Assembly (NCBI GenBank): GCA_031266495.1
Contig: JAISAX010000132.1
Location: 1 to 11,040, forward strand
DNA from: Opitutaceae bacterium
Lineage (GTDB): Bacteria > Verrucomicrobiota > Verrucomicrobiae > Opitutales > Opitutaceae
DNA length: 11,040 nucleotides
Direction of reading: 5' to 3'
Shown: piece by piece, positions 1-5,827 of the stretch
Numbering within the stretch: position 1 is the stretch's first letter
Layout of the letters: every line of letters begins with the position of its first letter
Notes under the pieces: model-generated
The model's input: the letters and a program-made list of their open reading frames with translations, nothing else
What the model was told of the DNA's origin: nothing
Databases searched by the model: none
Translations under genes and position numbers: made by a program

Positions 1-40
1 CATCGCCGCACAACCGACTGAATCATTGAACCAATCTGCC

Positions 41-64
41 CTCCCCCCCCCCCCTCCCCCTCCT
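41..64 (+). repeat. C12 polypyrimidine tract just before the pseudopilin gene start
   Basis: An uninterrupted run of twelve C (43-54) lies within a pure C/T stretch that runs almost to the ATG at 66. No purine-rich Shine-Dalgarno sequence is present in the 25 bases before that ATG. Runs of this length are prone to slippage. Similar tracts precede the other exported-protein genes in the window (820-828, 1838-1853, 10458-10468). Confidence 0.9.
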
Positions 65-65
65 C

Positions 66-782
66 ATGCAACTTGCTCCGCCATCATTCGACTCCCGTCG
101 CGGATTCACGCTAATCGAACTATTGGTGGTAATCGCCATCATCGGCATTCTGGCCGGCATGGTTCTTGCCATCATGCCCAGGGTCCGGGAGTCCGCCGCC
201 CGGGCGACCTGCACGGGCAACCTCCGCCAGCTCGGTGTATTGACAATCAATTACGCGACGGAAAACCGGGGACTGCTTCCCCGGAGCAGAGAGGGCGGCT
301 TTTTCAGCTTCGCCAACAACATCCTGCCGGACGTGAAATTCAGCAATCTGGCGAATCATCCGATGGGCAAATTGTTCCGGTGCCCGGCGGACAAGTCCGG
401 AGGGGCAGCCACGTATTCCATCACCGCCGGATACGCGACGGACAACATCGGCGTTTACCTGCGCAGCACCGACCCGGACATTCCTCACGTGGAGGGCCGG
501 TTTCCCCTCCATGCCTGGCCACGTCCGGGGCAAACCTTCCTGCTGGTCGAAGCCCCGAATTCGCTCAGGACTTATATCGTCAGGGGTGACGGCTCAATCG
601 TGACACCCCAGCAGCAATTCGCGACCGGCGGCACCGGCCTCCATGGCGGAAAAGGCGCCCCCTACCTTTATCTCGACGGACATGTCGCCTTCATGAGCAC
701 ACCTCTGGTTTTGGGGAAAGCATGGCCGTCCACCCGACTGGAACCCTGGGAAAAATGGAACAGTGGATACATGGCGCAATGA
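66..782 (+). CDS. prepilin-type N-terminal cleavage/methylation protein (pseudopilin, H-Xn-DG type)
   Basis: The 238-residue product begins with a classic class III (prepilin) signal. A short basic leader ends RRG (residues 11-13), followed by [19 protein letters not shown]; the prepilin peptidase should cut after Gly13, which puts Glu18 at position 5 of the mature protein. The hydrophobic helix (about 14-36) would anchor it in the inner membrane before assembly into a type II secretion-like or type IV pilus-like fibre. Near the C terminus, [16 protein letters not shown] resembles the H-X9-DG motif of the large verrucomicrobial/planctomycete pseudopilin group, here with ten residues between His193 and Asp204-Gly. 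These genes are often present in many copies per genome, often beside polysaccharide-use genes, so the cargo or partner cannot be named. The ATG at 66 is the first start that yields the leader. There is no Shine-Dalgarno sequence, only a C/T tract. Confidence 0.9.
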   Translation: MQLAPPSFDSRRGFTLIELLVVIAIIGILAGMVLAIMPRVRESAARATCTGNLRQLGVLTINYATENRGLLPRSREGGFFSFANNILPDVKFSNLANHPMGKLFRCPADKSGGAATYSITAGYATDNIGVYLRSTDPDIPHVEGRFPLHAWPRPGQTFLLVEAPNSLRTYIVRGDGSIVTPQQQFATGGTGLHGGKGAPYLYLDGHVAFMSTPLVLGKAWPSTRLEPWEKWNSGYMAQ

Positions 783-819
783 ATCCCGCTCCATAATCAA
801 AAATCAACTACCTGCCCTT

Positions 820-874
820 CCCCCCCCCGCTGACGCGGGGAAATTAAGAATTAAAAATTAAGAATTTCAAACCC
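820..874 (+). repeat. leader module copy 1: C9 tract, GC hairpin, AT-rich block
   Basis: A C9 run (820-828) leads into the hairpin CCCCGC-TGAC-GCGGGG (825-840), then an AT-rich iterated block built from AATTAAGAATT-like units (841-867), then TTTCAAACCC and the ATG at 875. The hairpin could end transcription of the upstream pseudopilin gene, but it is followed by A/T-mixed sequence rather than a clean T run. The AT-rich block could supply a -10 region for the gene at 875. The module recurs at 1711-1790. Confidence 0.7.
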
Positions 875-1702
875 ATGCACACGACCCCCTCACGACTCGC
901 GCTCCTGACGCTGCTTTCCCTCTGCGGACTGAACCTCCCCGCCACGGAAAAAATCATTTTCAAGGACGATTTCACCGGGGCGAAGGCCGAACCGGAAACC
1001 GTGTCCATACGAAGCGAAACATCGTGGCACGGATTCGCCAAAAGCGGTGGAAGGCTCCCGTCCGTAAAGAAAGTGGATACAGAGGCGTTTGCCGGGACCG
1101 TTCTGGAATTTTCTGCGCAAGGCCAGCACACCCTGATCGCCGGCGCATTCCCGGCGGTGGAACTGAAAAAAGAGGGCGACTTCATCCAGGTGAGTCTGGA
1201 TTACCGCTACCTTTATCCCCTGAAAAATCCGACGCCCGCCTTCGTTGTCGGCTTGCATGACTCCAGAGGCATCCCGGTTGCGAGAGGGAACCTGCGTCGC
1301 GACCTGGAGCCTGGCGCCGCCGGGTCCAACCATGTCGGATACCGGCTGGCCAAGCTGCCTCTCGAAACGACGGAAGACTTGCAAGTCGATCTGGCGACCG
1401 GCCTTGGGGCGACATTCTCCCTGAAAAAAATCGCCTCCGGAGACAGCGGCCAGAAACTGGACTCGCGCGGGATGCATACAATTGTCATGAAAATCACACT
1501 ACTTGCGGACGGAAACCTTGCGTTCGACTACAGTGTGAATGGTGCCGTCCGGAAGTTTGCCACCACCGATTCTGTCCAGGTTGGCGCCACCCGTTTCGAC
1601 GAAATATCCATTTGCCCTTTGGGACGCGGTTTTGACCGAGGCCCTGCCCACAACTATTACATCCAGACGACCAATGTGCGGGTGATTCACGGCGCACAAT
1701 AG
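875..1702 (+). CDS. secreted protein of unknown function, possibly a jelly-roll/concanavalin-like fold
   Basis: The 275-residue product starts with a Sec-type signal peptide: MHTTPSR, then a hydrophobic stretch LALLTLLSLCGLNLPA (about residues 8-23), with likely cleavage near Ala23. The mature part opens with IIFKDDFTGA. An opening of this sort ('F.DDF.G') is common in secreted beta-sandwich proteins of the LamG/concanavalin type that accompany polysaccharide-degrading enzymes. The rest alternates short hydrophobic and polar strands, as expected for an all-beta protein. No catalytic motif or transmembrane helix beyond the signal is visible, and I do not recognise the family. It lies between a pseudopilin and a large glycoside hydrolase on the same strand, which suggests a role in surface carbohydrate binding or processing; this is context only. 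There is no clear ribosome binding site before the ATG. The start was chosen because it gives the signal peptide. Confidence 0.8.
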   Translation: MHTTPSRLALLTLLSLCGLNLPATEKIIFKDDFTGAKAEPETVSIRSETSWHGFAKSGGRLPSVKKVDTEAFAGTVLEFSAQGQHTLIAGAFPAVELKKEGDFIQVSLDYRYLYPLKNPTPAFVVGLHDSRGIPVARGNLRRDLEPGAAGSNHVGYRLAKLPLETTEDLQVDLATGLGATFSLKKIASGDSGQKLDSRGMHTIVMKITLLADGNLAFDYSVNGAVRKFATTDSVQVGATRFDEISICPLGRGFDRGPAHNYYIQTTNVRVIHGAQ

Positions 1703-1710
1703 CCCCGTCT

Positions 1711-1790
1711 CCCCGCTGGCGCGGGGAAATTAAGAATTAAAAATTTCAAACCCATGCCACACGAACCCCTCACAACCTGAGCAACCCGAC
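1711..1790 (+). repeat. leader module copy 2 with a decayed start codon region
   Basis: This segment repeats the upstream region and first codons of the gene at 875. It has the hairpin CCCCGC-TGGC-GCGGGG (1711-1726), the AT-rich AAATTAAGAATTAAAAATTT block, TTTCAAACCC and ATG (1754). After the ATG the copy reads ATGCCACACGAACCCCTCAC against ATGCACACGACCCCCTCACG in copy 1: one inserted C and substitutions, with a stop nine codons in (1778-1780). Similarity then fades. It looks like the remnant of a duplicated leader and gene start. It now forms part of the 5' region of the hydrolase gene at 1870. Confidence 0.75.
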
Positions 1791-1803
1791 GGCGAAGCCG
1801 CCC

Positions 1804-1834
1804 ATTCTTAATTCTTAATTATTAATTATTAATT
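1804..1834 (+). repeat. AT-rich iterated block, inverted relative to copy 2
   Basis: The block is made of TTAATTCTTAATT/ATTAATT units. It is the reverse complement in style of the AAATTAAGAATTAAAAATT block at 1727-1747 (for example TAAGAATTAA at 1731-1740 against TTAATTCTTA at 1808-1817), so the two could pair across about 60 bases. It may also hold a promoter for the hydrolase gene: TTCTTA (1805-1810), a 16-base spacer, and TATTAA (1827-1832). The promoter reading is weak because the whole block is A/T. Confidence 0.5.
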
Positions 1835-1837
1835 CGT

Positions 1838-1853
1838 CCCCCCCCCCCCCCCC
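1838..1853 (+). repeat. C16 homopolymer upstream of the glycoside hydrolase gene
   Basis: Sixteen consecutive C end 16 bases before the ATG at 1870. This is the longest homopolymer in the window. No Shine-Dalgarno sequence lies between it and the start. If transcription starts in or before it, slippage would change leader length but not the protein. Confidence 0.9.
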
Positions 1854-1869
1854 GCGTACCGTATTTTAC

Positions 1870-4800
1870 ATGACGATCCCGAAAACCATCATGAGCACAC
1901 TCTCTGTCGTCCTCGCGACATCCATGCCCGCCGCCGTCAATCTGCTGACCAACGGCTCGTTCGAACTCGGGCTTGGCGCGGAACCCTTTTATCCGGGCTG
2001 GAGGGTGGCCAAGTCCGCTCTGGCATCAAGCGAGACACCCACGCTGCCAGTGCTTGACACGACCGTCGCGCACACGGGGAAACAGTCCCTGAAACTTTCC
2101 CGTGCACGGGGAAAAAGTATCGTGTATCTCGATTTCCAATCCCCGTTGTTCGCGGAAAACACCGCGACGCATTTCTCGTTCCGGGCAAAGACAAACCGGG
2201 TGGGCGTCACCTTGCTGTGCGGCGTCTGTCCGGAAGACGGGAAAGGGCGAGTGCCCAATGCGCCGCGCTTGCTGCACGGCTCGCTCGCGACCGGCTGGCA
2301 ATTGTGGGAATGTCCGATGCCCGCCCCCGCGGGCATCGTCCCCGTGCGTATCGAGTTCTCCAGCACCGGAGACGAGCCGTTTGATGTCTGGATCGACGAC
2401 GTGAACTGGACCGCGGGCAAGCCCCCCTCCCCCCCCTCCGCCGGCACACGGACACGGTCCGGAGCGGTCGAAGTGGTTCTGCTGCCGGCGACGCGCAACG
2501 GCATCCATTTCGCGGACCAGCCCGTCGCGCTGCGCTGGAGTGCGGATTCGGATACAACTCGCGATGTGGCCATGATACTGACCTTGCGCGACCTGACGCG
2601 CAACGGCGAAGCCGAAATCGCGTGGCGCGGCGCCGCGGCGCTGTCGCCCGATCCGGCCCGCGGCGACATCGTGCTGCCCAACCTCAAACGAGGCGCGTGG
2701 TGGGCCGAGCTGGAAGTGCGCGACGCGGCTTCGCAAACCTTGCTGGGCGTCGGACGCGAACGCTTCACCGTGATGGCGGACCTGAAAAAACTCCCCGCGC
2801 CCGTGGACTTCGGCGCAGGTTACCACGGCGGCGTTGAATTCGGCCCCGAGGTCAGCTTCAACTGGCGCGGCCACTGGACGCTGGACGAGTTTTTCGCGAC
2901 AAATTTCCAGACCGGCTTCCAGGTGCAGCGTGATATTTTTGACTGGGAAACCTTGGAGCCGGAGCGCGGAAAATATGTATGGGACTTTCCGGATACGCGC
3001 GTCGAAGCCGCCTGGCGGAACGGCTGCACGACGATCCTCTGCGTGCCGCACAAACCGCTGAATCTCGCGCCGGCGGAATCCTCAAAAATTCTTGGCAATC
3101 CGGATCCCGGCGCGGGCCGCTGGCTCTACCAGACAGCGCGGGACATCACCCGGCACGCCGTTCGCTCGGCTCCCATGGGACCCTCCGGCAATCCCAACCG
3201 GCTCTTCGCGCCCGATCCCGGCGCGCTGGCCGATTTCATGGCGGCATTGGCCAGGCGTTATCACGACAAAATCGACGCCATCGAATTTTTGAACGAAGCC
3301 AACCTCTACATCGATCCCGAGGGCCTGATCGAACACTACTACAAGCCCGGCTACCCTGCCATCAAACGTGCCGCTCCCGACCTGCCGGTGCTCATGAACC
3401 AGACGATGGATTTCGCGGCGGACGGCAACGGATACACCGGACAATTCCTGAAACGGGGCGGGCTGGACTACAGCGATGGTGTCTTTCATCACCCCTACGG
3501 AGTGTCGTTGCTGCGGGACAACGGCCTGGAGAGTGTCAGGACGCTGGAGCGCCTCGCGGAAACGTATTCGAAGCCGGACAAAAAAATGCTGCTGGGCATG
3601 AGCGAGATCCACGGACTGGGCGGCGGTTCGCGAGCCTTTGTTCGCGGAGAAATCGTGCAACGCGCCTTGCTGGACTGGGCGGTCGGGTGCCGCTGGAGCG
3701 CGGGCGCGTTGCTCACCCGGACCACCTTCTACGAAGGCAGCGGCCCCCGCCACTGGTTCCTGCGCGGCCCCTTCGCGCCCGGCATCAGCGCGGTCCACAT
3801 GAACGCACTCTACTCGGTTCTCGGCGGATACCGTTTCCTTCACCGGATCGAACTCGACGACAGCGTGCTCATCATGACGTTTGAAAAAACGAACGCCACC
3901 CCCTCCCCCCCTTCCCCCTCCTCTTCCGGCGAGGTGCGCTACGCCGCCGTCATCACCGCCGCGCAATTGCCGCTGGTCGTTTCCCTGCTGAAAACGGATT
4001 TTGAGGGGATCAACCTTTCCGCGTTCGATTTCACGGGCGAACCGGTGAAGCTGTCTTCGCTCACGGATGTTCGAATCGGGATGGACGCCCTGTATCTGAA
4101 GAGCAATGACGCGGCATTGTTCGATCGCCTGAAATCCGGTCGCATCTCCTGGGGACAAAGCATCGTGGGAGAAACCGAAGAAGTGACAGGCTCGGAGGCG
4201 GAGGCAAACATCTACGCCACCGGAACGCCGCCGCGCAGGGAGCAAACGTGCGGTATCATCACCCGCTGGACGCTGCTGGATGGCACACCCGGTTCCGGCA
4301 ACACGTCCGGAGAAAATTTCCCGCTGGAAAACAATCTCGCCGCTGCGAACGGGGAACTTGTCTGGCCGGCGAGCCGGACCCGGATGGTTGATCACCCGCT
4401 GCCCTACGTGGTGCTGTCCGGAAAAAACGCTTCCGGGACGGCCTGGCATCGTGCCCACACCTCGATCCATGCCGCGCAGGCCGGGGAAATGACCTTGTAT
4501 TTCAGCGCGACCGGACCGGCTGTGCTTTGGCTGAACGGGACGAAACGGATCGATTTTTCCGACCTGCCGCATGGCCTGGTCGGGCACGCCTGGCGTTCTT
4601 TCCCGGTTCAGGTCAAGGCGGGGATGAATCATGTGCTGGTGCAGGTCGCCTCGCGAGGAGCGCCATGCGCGTTTGCCCTGAGCGCAAACAGGGAGGCGCT
4701 CGACAACTCGCCCGTCGCGGTGGACGAGGAAGGTTTTGTCCGGAAATGGAAAATGGTGGGGCCGTGGAAAAACTGGCGAAACCGCGAGGGCAAGTTCCAG

Positions 4801-5217
4801 GGCAACGCGCGGGCGTTCATGTCTGAGCCGATACCCGATTTTTCACTGCACGCCACCGGGCTGCGAAACATGCCGCTGATCTGGCGTCATGCGACGTTCG
4901 ATACGCCTGTGATTCCCCATCCGTGGGTTGAGGGCGTGTCCTACGCCTTCACCACCGTGGATGTGTCGGAAGACACGCATTGTCTGGCCGCGCTTGGCTC
5001 GGACGACGGCTATGTTCTGTGGATCAACGGCGAACTGGCCGGGCGCAACGCCGCTTCGCGGGCGCTCAAGGTCGATGCGGAAAAAATCCCCGTATTGCTA
5101 AAAAAAGGACGCAACCAGGTGCTTTTCAAGATCGACGACACCGGCGGCGCCGGTGCGTTTGCCCTCCGGTTCCTCCACGAGGACGGCAGTCCGGTGACCC
5201 TGACGGTGGGAGACTGA
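1870..5217 (+). CDS. large secreted modular glycoside hydrolase, clan GH-A type, family not assigned
   Basis: The 1115-residue product has a probable signal peptide (about residues 1-22; Met8 at 1891 is an alternative start). Domains as read: a CBM4/9-like beta-sandwich (about 24-181, opening LLTNGSFELG and closing WIDDVNW); a Pro/Ser linker (about 184-193); an Ig-like domain (195-305); a TIM-barrel catalytic region (about 312-665); a beta-sandwich split by a second Pro/Ser linker (about 677-686); and two C-terminal PA14- or jelly-roll-like modules (about 860-945 and 1005-1112, each with a VLW(L/I)NG motif). Catalytic candidates are Asn475-Glu476 (FLNEANLY, acid/base) and Glu579 (GMSEIHG, nucleophile), the Asn-Glu plus distant Glu pattern of retaining clan GH-A enzymes such as GH39 or GH5. 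It probably acts outside the cytoplasm on a plant-type polysaccharide; the substrate cannot be told. No ribosome binding site is visible; a C16 tract precedes it. Confidence 0.85.
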   Translation: MTIPKTIMSTLSVVLATSMPAAVNLLTNGSFELGLGAEPFYPGWRVAKSALASSETPTLPVLDTTVAHTGKQSLKLSRARGKSIVYLDFQSPLFAENTATHFSFRAKTNRVGVTLLCGVCPEDGKGRVPNAPRLLHGSLATGWQLWECPMPAPAGIVPVRIEFSSTGDEPFDVWIDDVNWTAGKPPSPPSAGTRTRSGAVEVVLLPATRNGIHFADQPVALRWSADSDTTRDVAMILTLRDLTRNGEAEIAWRGAAALSPDPARGDIVLPNLKRGAWWAELEVRDAASQTLLGVGRERFTVMADLKKLPAPVDFGAGYHGGVEFGPEVSFNWRGHWTLDEFFATNFQTGFQVQRDIFDWETLEPERGKYVWDFPDTRVEAAWRNGCTTILCVPHKPLNLAPAESSKILGNPDPGAGRWLYQTARDITRHAVRSAPMGPSGNPNRLFAPDPGALADFMAALARRYHDKIDAIEFLNEANLYIDPEGLIEHYYKPGYPAIKRAAPDLPVLMNQTMDFAADGNGYTGQFLKRGGLDYSDGVFHHPYGVSLLRDNGLESVRTLERLAETYSKPDKKMLLGMSEIHGLGGGSRAFVRGEIVQRALLDWAVGCRWSAGALLTRTTFYEGSGPRHWFLRGPFAPGISAVHMNALYSVLGGYRFLHRIELDDSVLIMTFEKTNATPSPPSPSSSGEVRYAAVITAAQLPLVVSLLKTDFEGINLSAFDFTGEPVKLSSLTDVRIGMDALYLKSNDAALFDRLKSGRISWGQSIVGETEEVTGSEAEANIYATGTPPRREQTCGIITRWTLLDGTPGSGNTSGENFPLENNLAAANGELVWPASRTRMVDHPLPYVVLSGKNASGTAWHRAHTSIHAAQAGEMTLYFSATGPAVLWLNGTKRIDFSDLPHGLVGHAWRSFPVQVKAGMNHVLVQVASRGAPCAFALSANREALDNSPVAVDEEGFVRKWKMVGPWKNWRNREGKFQGNARAFMSEPIPDFSLHATGLRNMPLIWRHATFDTPVIPHPWVEGVSYAFTTVDVSEDTHCLAALGSDDGYVLWINGELAGRNAASRALKVDAEKIPVLLKKGRNQVLFKIDDTGGAGAFALRFLHEDGSPVTLTVGD
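2422..2440 (+). repeat. C6-T-C8 tract coding a Pro/Ser linker in the hydrolase
   Basis: C6 (2422-2427), T, C8 (2429-2436) encode PPSPPS between the N-terminal carbohydrate-binding-like domain and the Ig-like domain. It is in frame. A one-base slip would destroy the rest of the 1115-residue protein, so the tract is a potential frameshift switch or simply a tolerated linker. Confidence 0.85.
3899..3927 (+). repeat. second C/T-rich linker tract in the hydrolase
   Basis: A C/T-only stretch with C7 (3905-3911) and C5 runs encodes TPSPPSPSSS. It lies between two segments that look like adjacent beta strands (VLIMTFEKT and RYAAVITA), so it seems to expand a hairpin loop rather than to join separate domains. 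Confidence 0.8.
5207..5212 (+). promoter_or_regulatory. ribosome binding site-like GGGAGA before the Tat-gene remnant
   Basis: GGGAGA sits inside the last codons of the hydrolase, eight bases before the ATG at 5221. This good spacing supports the view that a real, translationally coupled downstream gene once began there. Confidence 0.45.
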
Positions 5218-5220
5218 ACC

Positions 5221-5289
5221 ATGAATCGCGTCGTGATTTCACCACTCTCGCGGCCGTCGGCCAGGCCCTACTCTACCCTCAAAAACTGG
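5221..5289 (+). pseudogene. broken 5' end of a Tat-exported protein gene
   Basis: The ATG at 5221 lies three bases after the hydrolase stop and has a good ribosome binding site. In its own frame it gives a 53-residue peptide (stop at 5380-5382) resembling nothing. One base further on, the reading is SRRDFTTLAAVGQALLYPQKL, a twin-arginine signal core (S-R-R-x-F plus an Ala/Leu-rich stretch). Removing one CG from the CGCG at 5227-5230 joins the two as MNRRDFTTLAAVGQALL, the standard opening of Tat-exported proteins such as many oxidoreductases and DUF1501-type proteins. The likeness stops at the G8 tract (5293-5300), after which hipBA regulatory sequence begins. I read this as a gene that suffered a 2-bp duplication and lost its body, perhaps when the hipBA module arrived. 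The original function cannot be known. Confidence 0.6.
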
Positions 5290-5292
5290 ACA

Positions 5293-5300
5293 GGGGGGGG
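5293..5300 (+). repeat. G8 homopolymer at the end of the Tat-gene remnant
   Basis: Eight G mark the point where similarity to a Tat signal stops and the AT-richer hipBA upstream region begins. It is the only G-run on the sense strand of the left-hand genes; the other tracts there are C-runs. Confidence 0.8.
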
Positions 5301-5340
5301 AGGAATCCGTTACAGGTTATTTTCTTATGGTGCCTTCATT

Positions 5341-5457
5341 CGCAGGATAACATCCGTTCGCAAGAAGGCATCCTCAGGATAATGCATTTCCGGAAGAGTC
5401 CAGGATGTCTTATATTCTGGACATAGAGTGCCTGAGCAGCTCAAGATATGAGACGTC
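5341..5457 (+). promoter_or_regulatory. probable promoter/operator region of the first hipBA operon
   Basis: CAGGAT occurs three times (5343, 5375, 5401). The first two extend to CAGGATAA and lie 32 bases apart, about three helical turns. The third lies in the imperfect palindrome GTCCAGGAT...ATTCTGGAC (5398-5422, outer arms GTCCAG/CTGGAC). GGATA is also the half-site core of the E. coli HipB operator (TATCC-N8-GGATA), a family precedent for autoregulation by HipB. A possible promoter is TTCCGG (5388-5393), a 17-base spacer and TATATT (5411-5416), inside the palindrome. The -35 is poor. Confidence 0.45.
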
Positions 5458-5811
5458 ATGCCGAGAGTCGTTCCCGTTTTGTTTCCGCCGTTGACCCACC
5501 GCCTCGTTGAGTTGGGGGAGCGGTTGCGCTTGGCCCGGTTGCGTCGCCGGTATTCCGCCGCATCGGTGGCCACCCGTGCGGGGATTGCCCGTGCCACGCT
5601 GCACCGGGTGGAGGCGGGCGATCCGGGCGTCAGCATCGGCACGTATGCAAGCGTGCTGCGGGTGCTGGGCTTGCACAGAGATCTGGACCTGATTGCACGT
5701 GACGACGAAATGGGGCGCAGGCTTCAGGACATGAACCTGCCGACACGTAAAATCGCCTCGCGCAAATCCCGTCCCGAAATGCTGGAGAGCATTTCGGGAC
5801 ATCCGGGATAA
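5458..5811 (+). CDS. hipB: XRE-family HTH antitoxin, HipB-like
   Basis: The 117-residue protein has a Cro/C1-type helix-turn-helix at about residues 16-72: LGERLRLARLRRRYSAASVATRAGIARATLHRVEAGDP..SIGTYASVLRVLGL, with the recognition helix around IARATLHRVEAG. It is followed by a basic C-terminal tail (KIASRKSR). Its place 16 bases before a hipA gene identifies it as the antitoxin and autorepressor of a HipBA type II system: it should bind the operon's operator and hold HipA inactive. The start at 5458 has only a poor ribosome binding site; no better ATG or GTG lies nearby in frame. The last 13 codons overlap a perfect hairpin (5771-5800), and the stop codon directly abuts the hipA Shine-Dalgarno sequence. 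The HTH and operon position are seen; the antitoxin role is inferred from the family. Confidence 0.85.
   Translation: MPRVVPVLFPPLTHRLVELGERLRLARLRRRYSAASVATRAGIARATLHRVEAGDPGVSIGTYASVLRVLGLHRDLDLIARDDEMGRRLQDMNLPTRKIASRKSRPEMLESISGHPG
5771..5800 (+). promoter_or_regulatory. 13-bp perfect hairpin at the hipB/hipA junction
   Basis: GTCCCGAAATGCT (5771-5783), loop GGAG (5784-5787), AGCATTTCGGGAC (5788-5800). The pairing is perfect. It lies wholly inside the end of hipB, starts 41 bases before the hipB stop and ends 11 bases before the hipA Shine-Dalgarno sequence. No T-run follows, so it is not a simple terminator. It could stall or pause transcription, be cut by an RNase, or tune toxin translation. 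The GGAG loop is itself Shine-Dalgarno-like. Confidence 0.8.
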
Positions 5812-5818
5812 AAGGAGG
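5812..5818 (+). promoter_or_regulatory. strong Shine-Dalgarno sequence for hipA
   Basis: AAGGAGG, nine bases before the ATG at 5828, decides that start over the internal ATG at 5849. It is the only near-perfect ribosome binding site in the window. Confidence 0.85.
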
Positions 5819-5827
5819 CAACCGGCC

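Noticed and set aside
825..840. GC hairpin as a Rho-independent terminator of the pseudopilin gene
   Set aside because: No T-run follows; the hairpin recurs with the AT-rich block as part of a leader module.
3082..4632. 516-codon - strand open frame inside the hydrolase gene
   Set aside because: It is the antisense of a GC-rich gene with strong coding evidence on the + strand (signal peptide, domains, catalytic motifs).
5221..5382. A 53-residue open frame starting MNRVVISPLS, with a good ribosome binding site
   Set aside because: The composition looks non-coding and the neighbouring frame carries a clear Tat signal; a frameshifted remnant explains it better.
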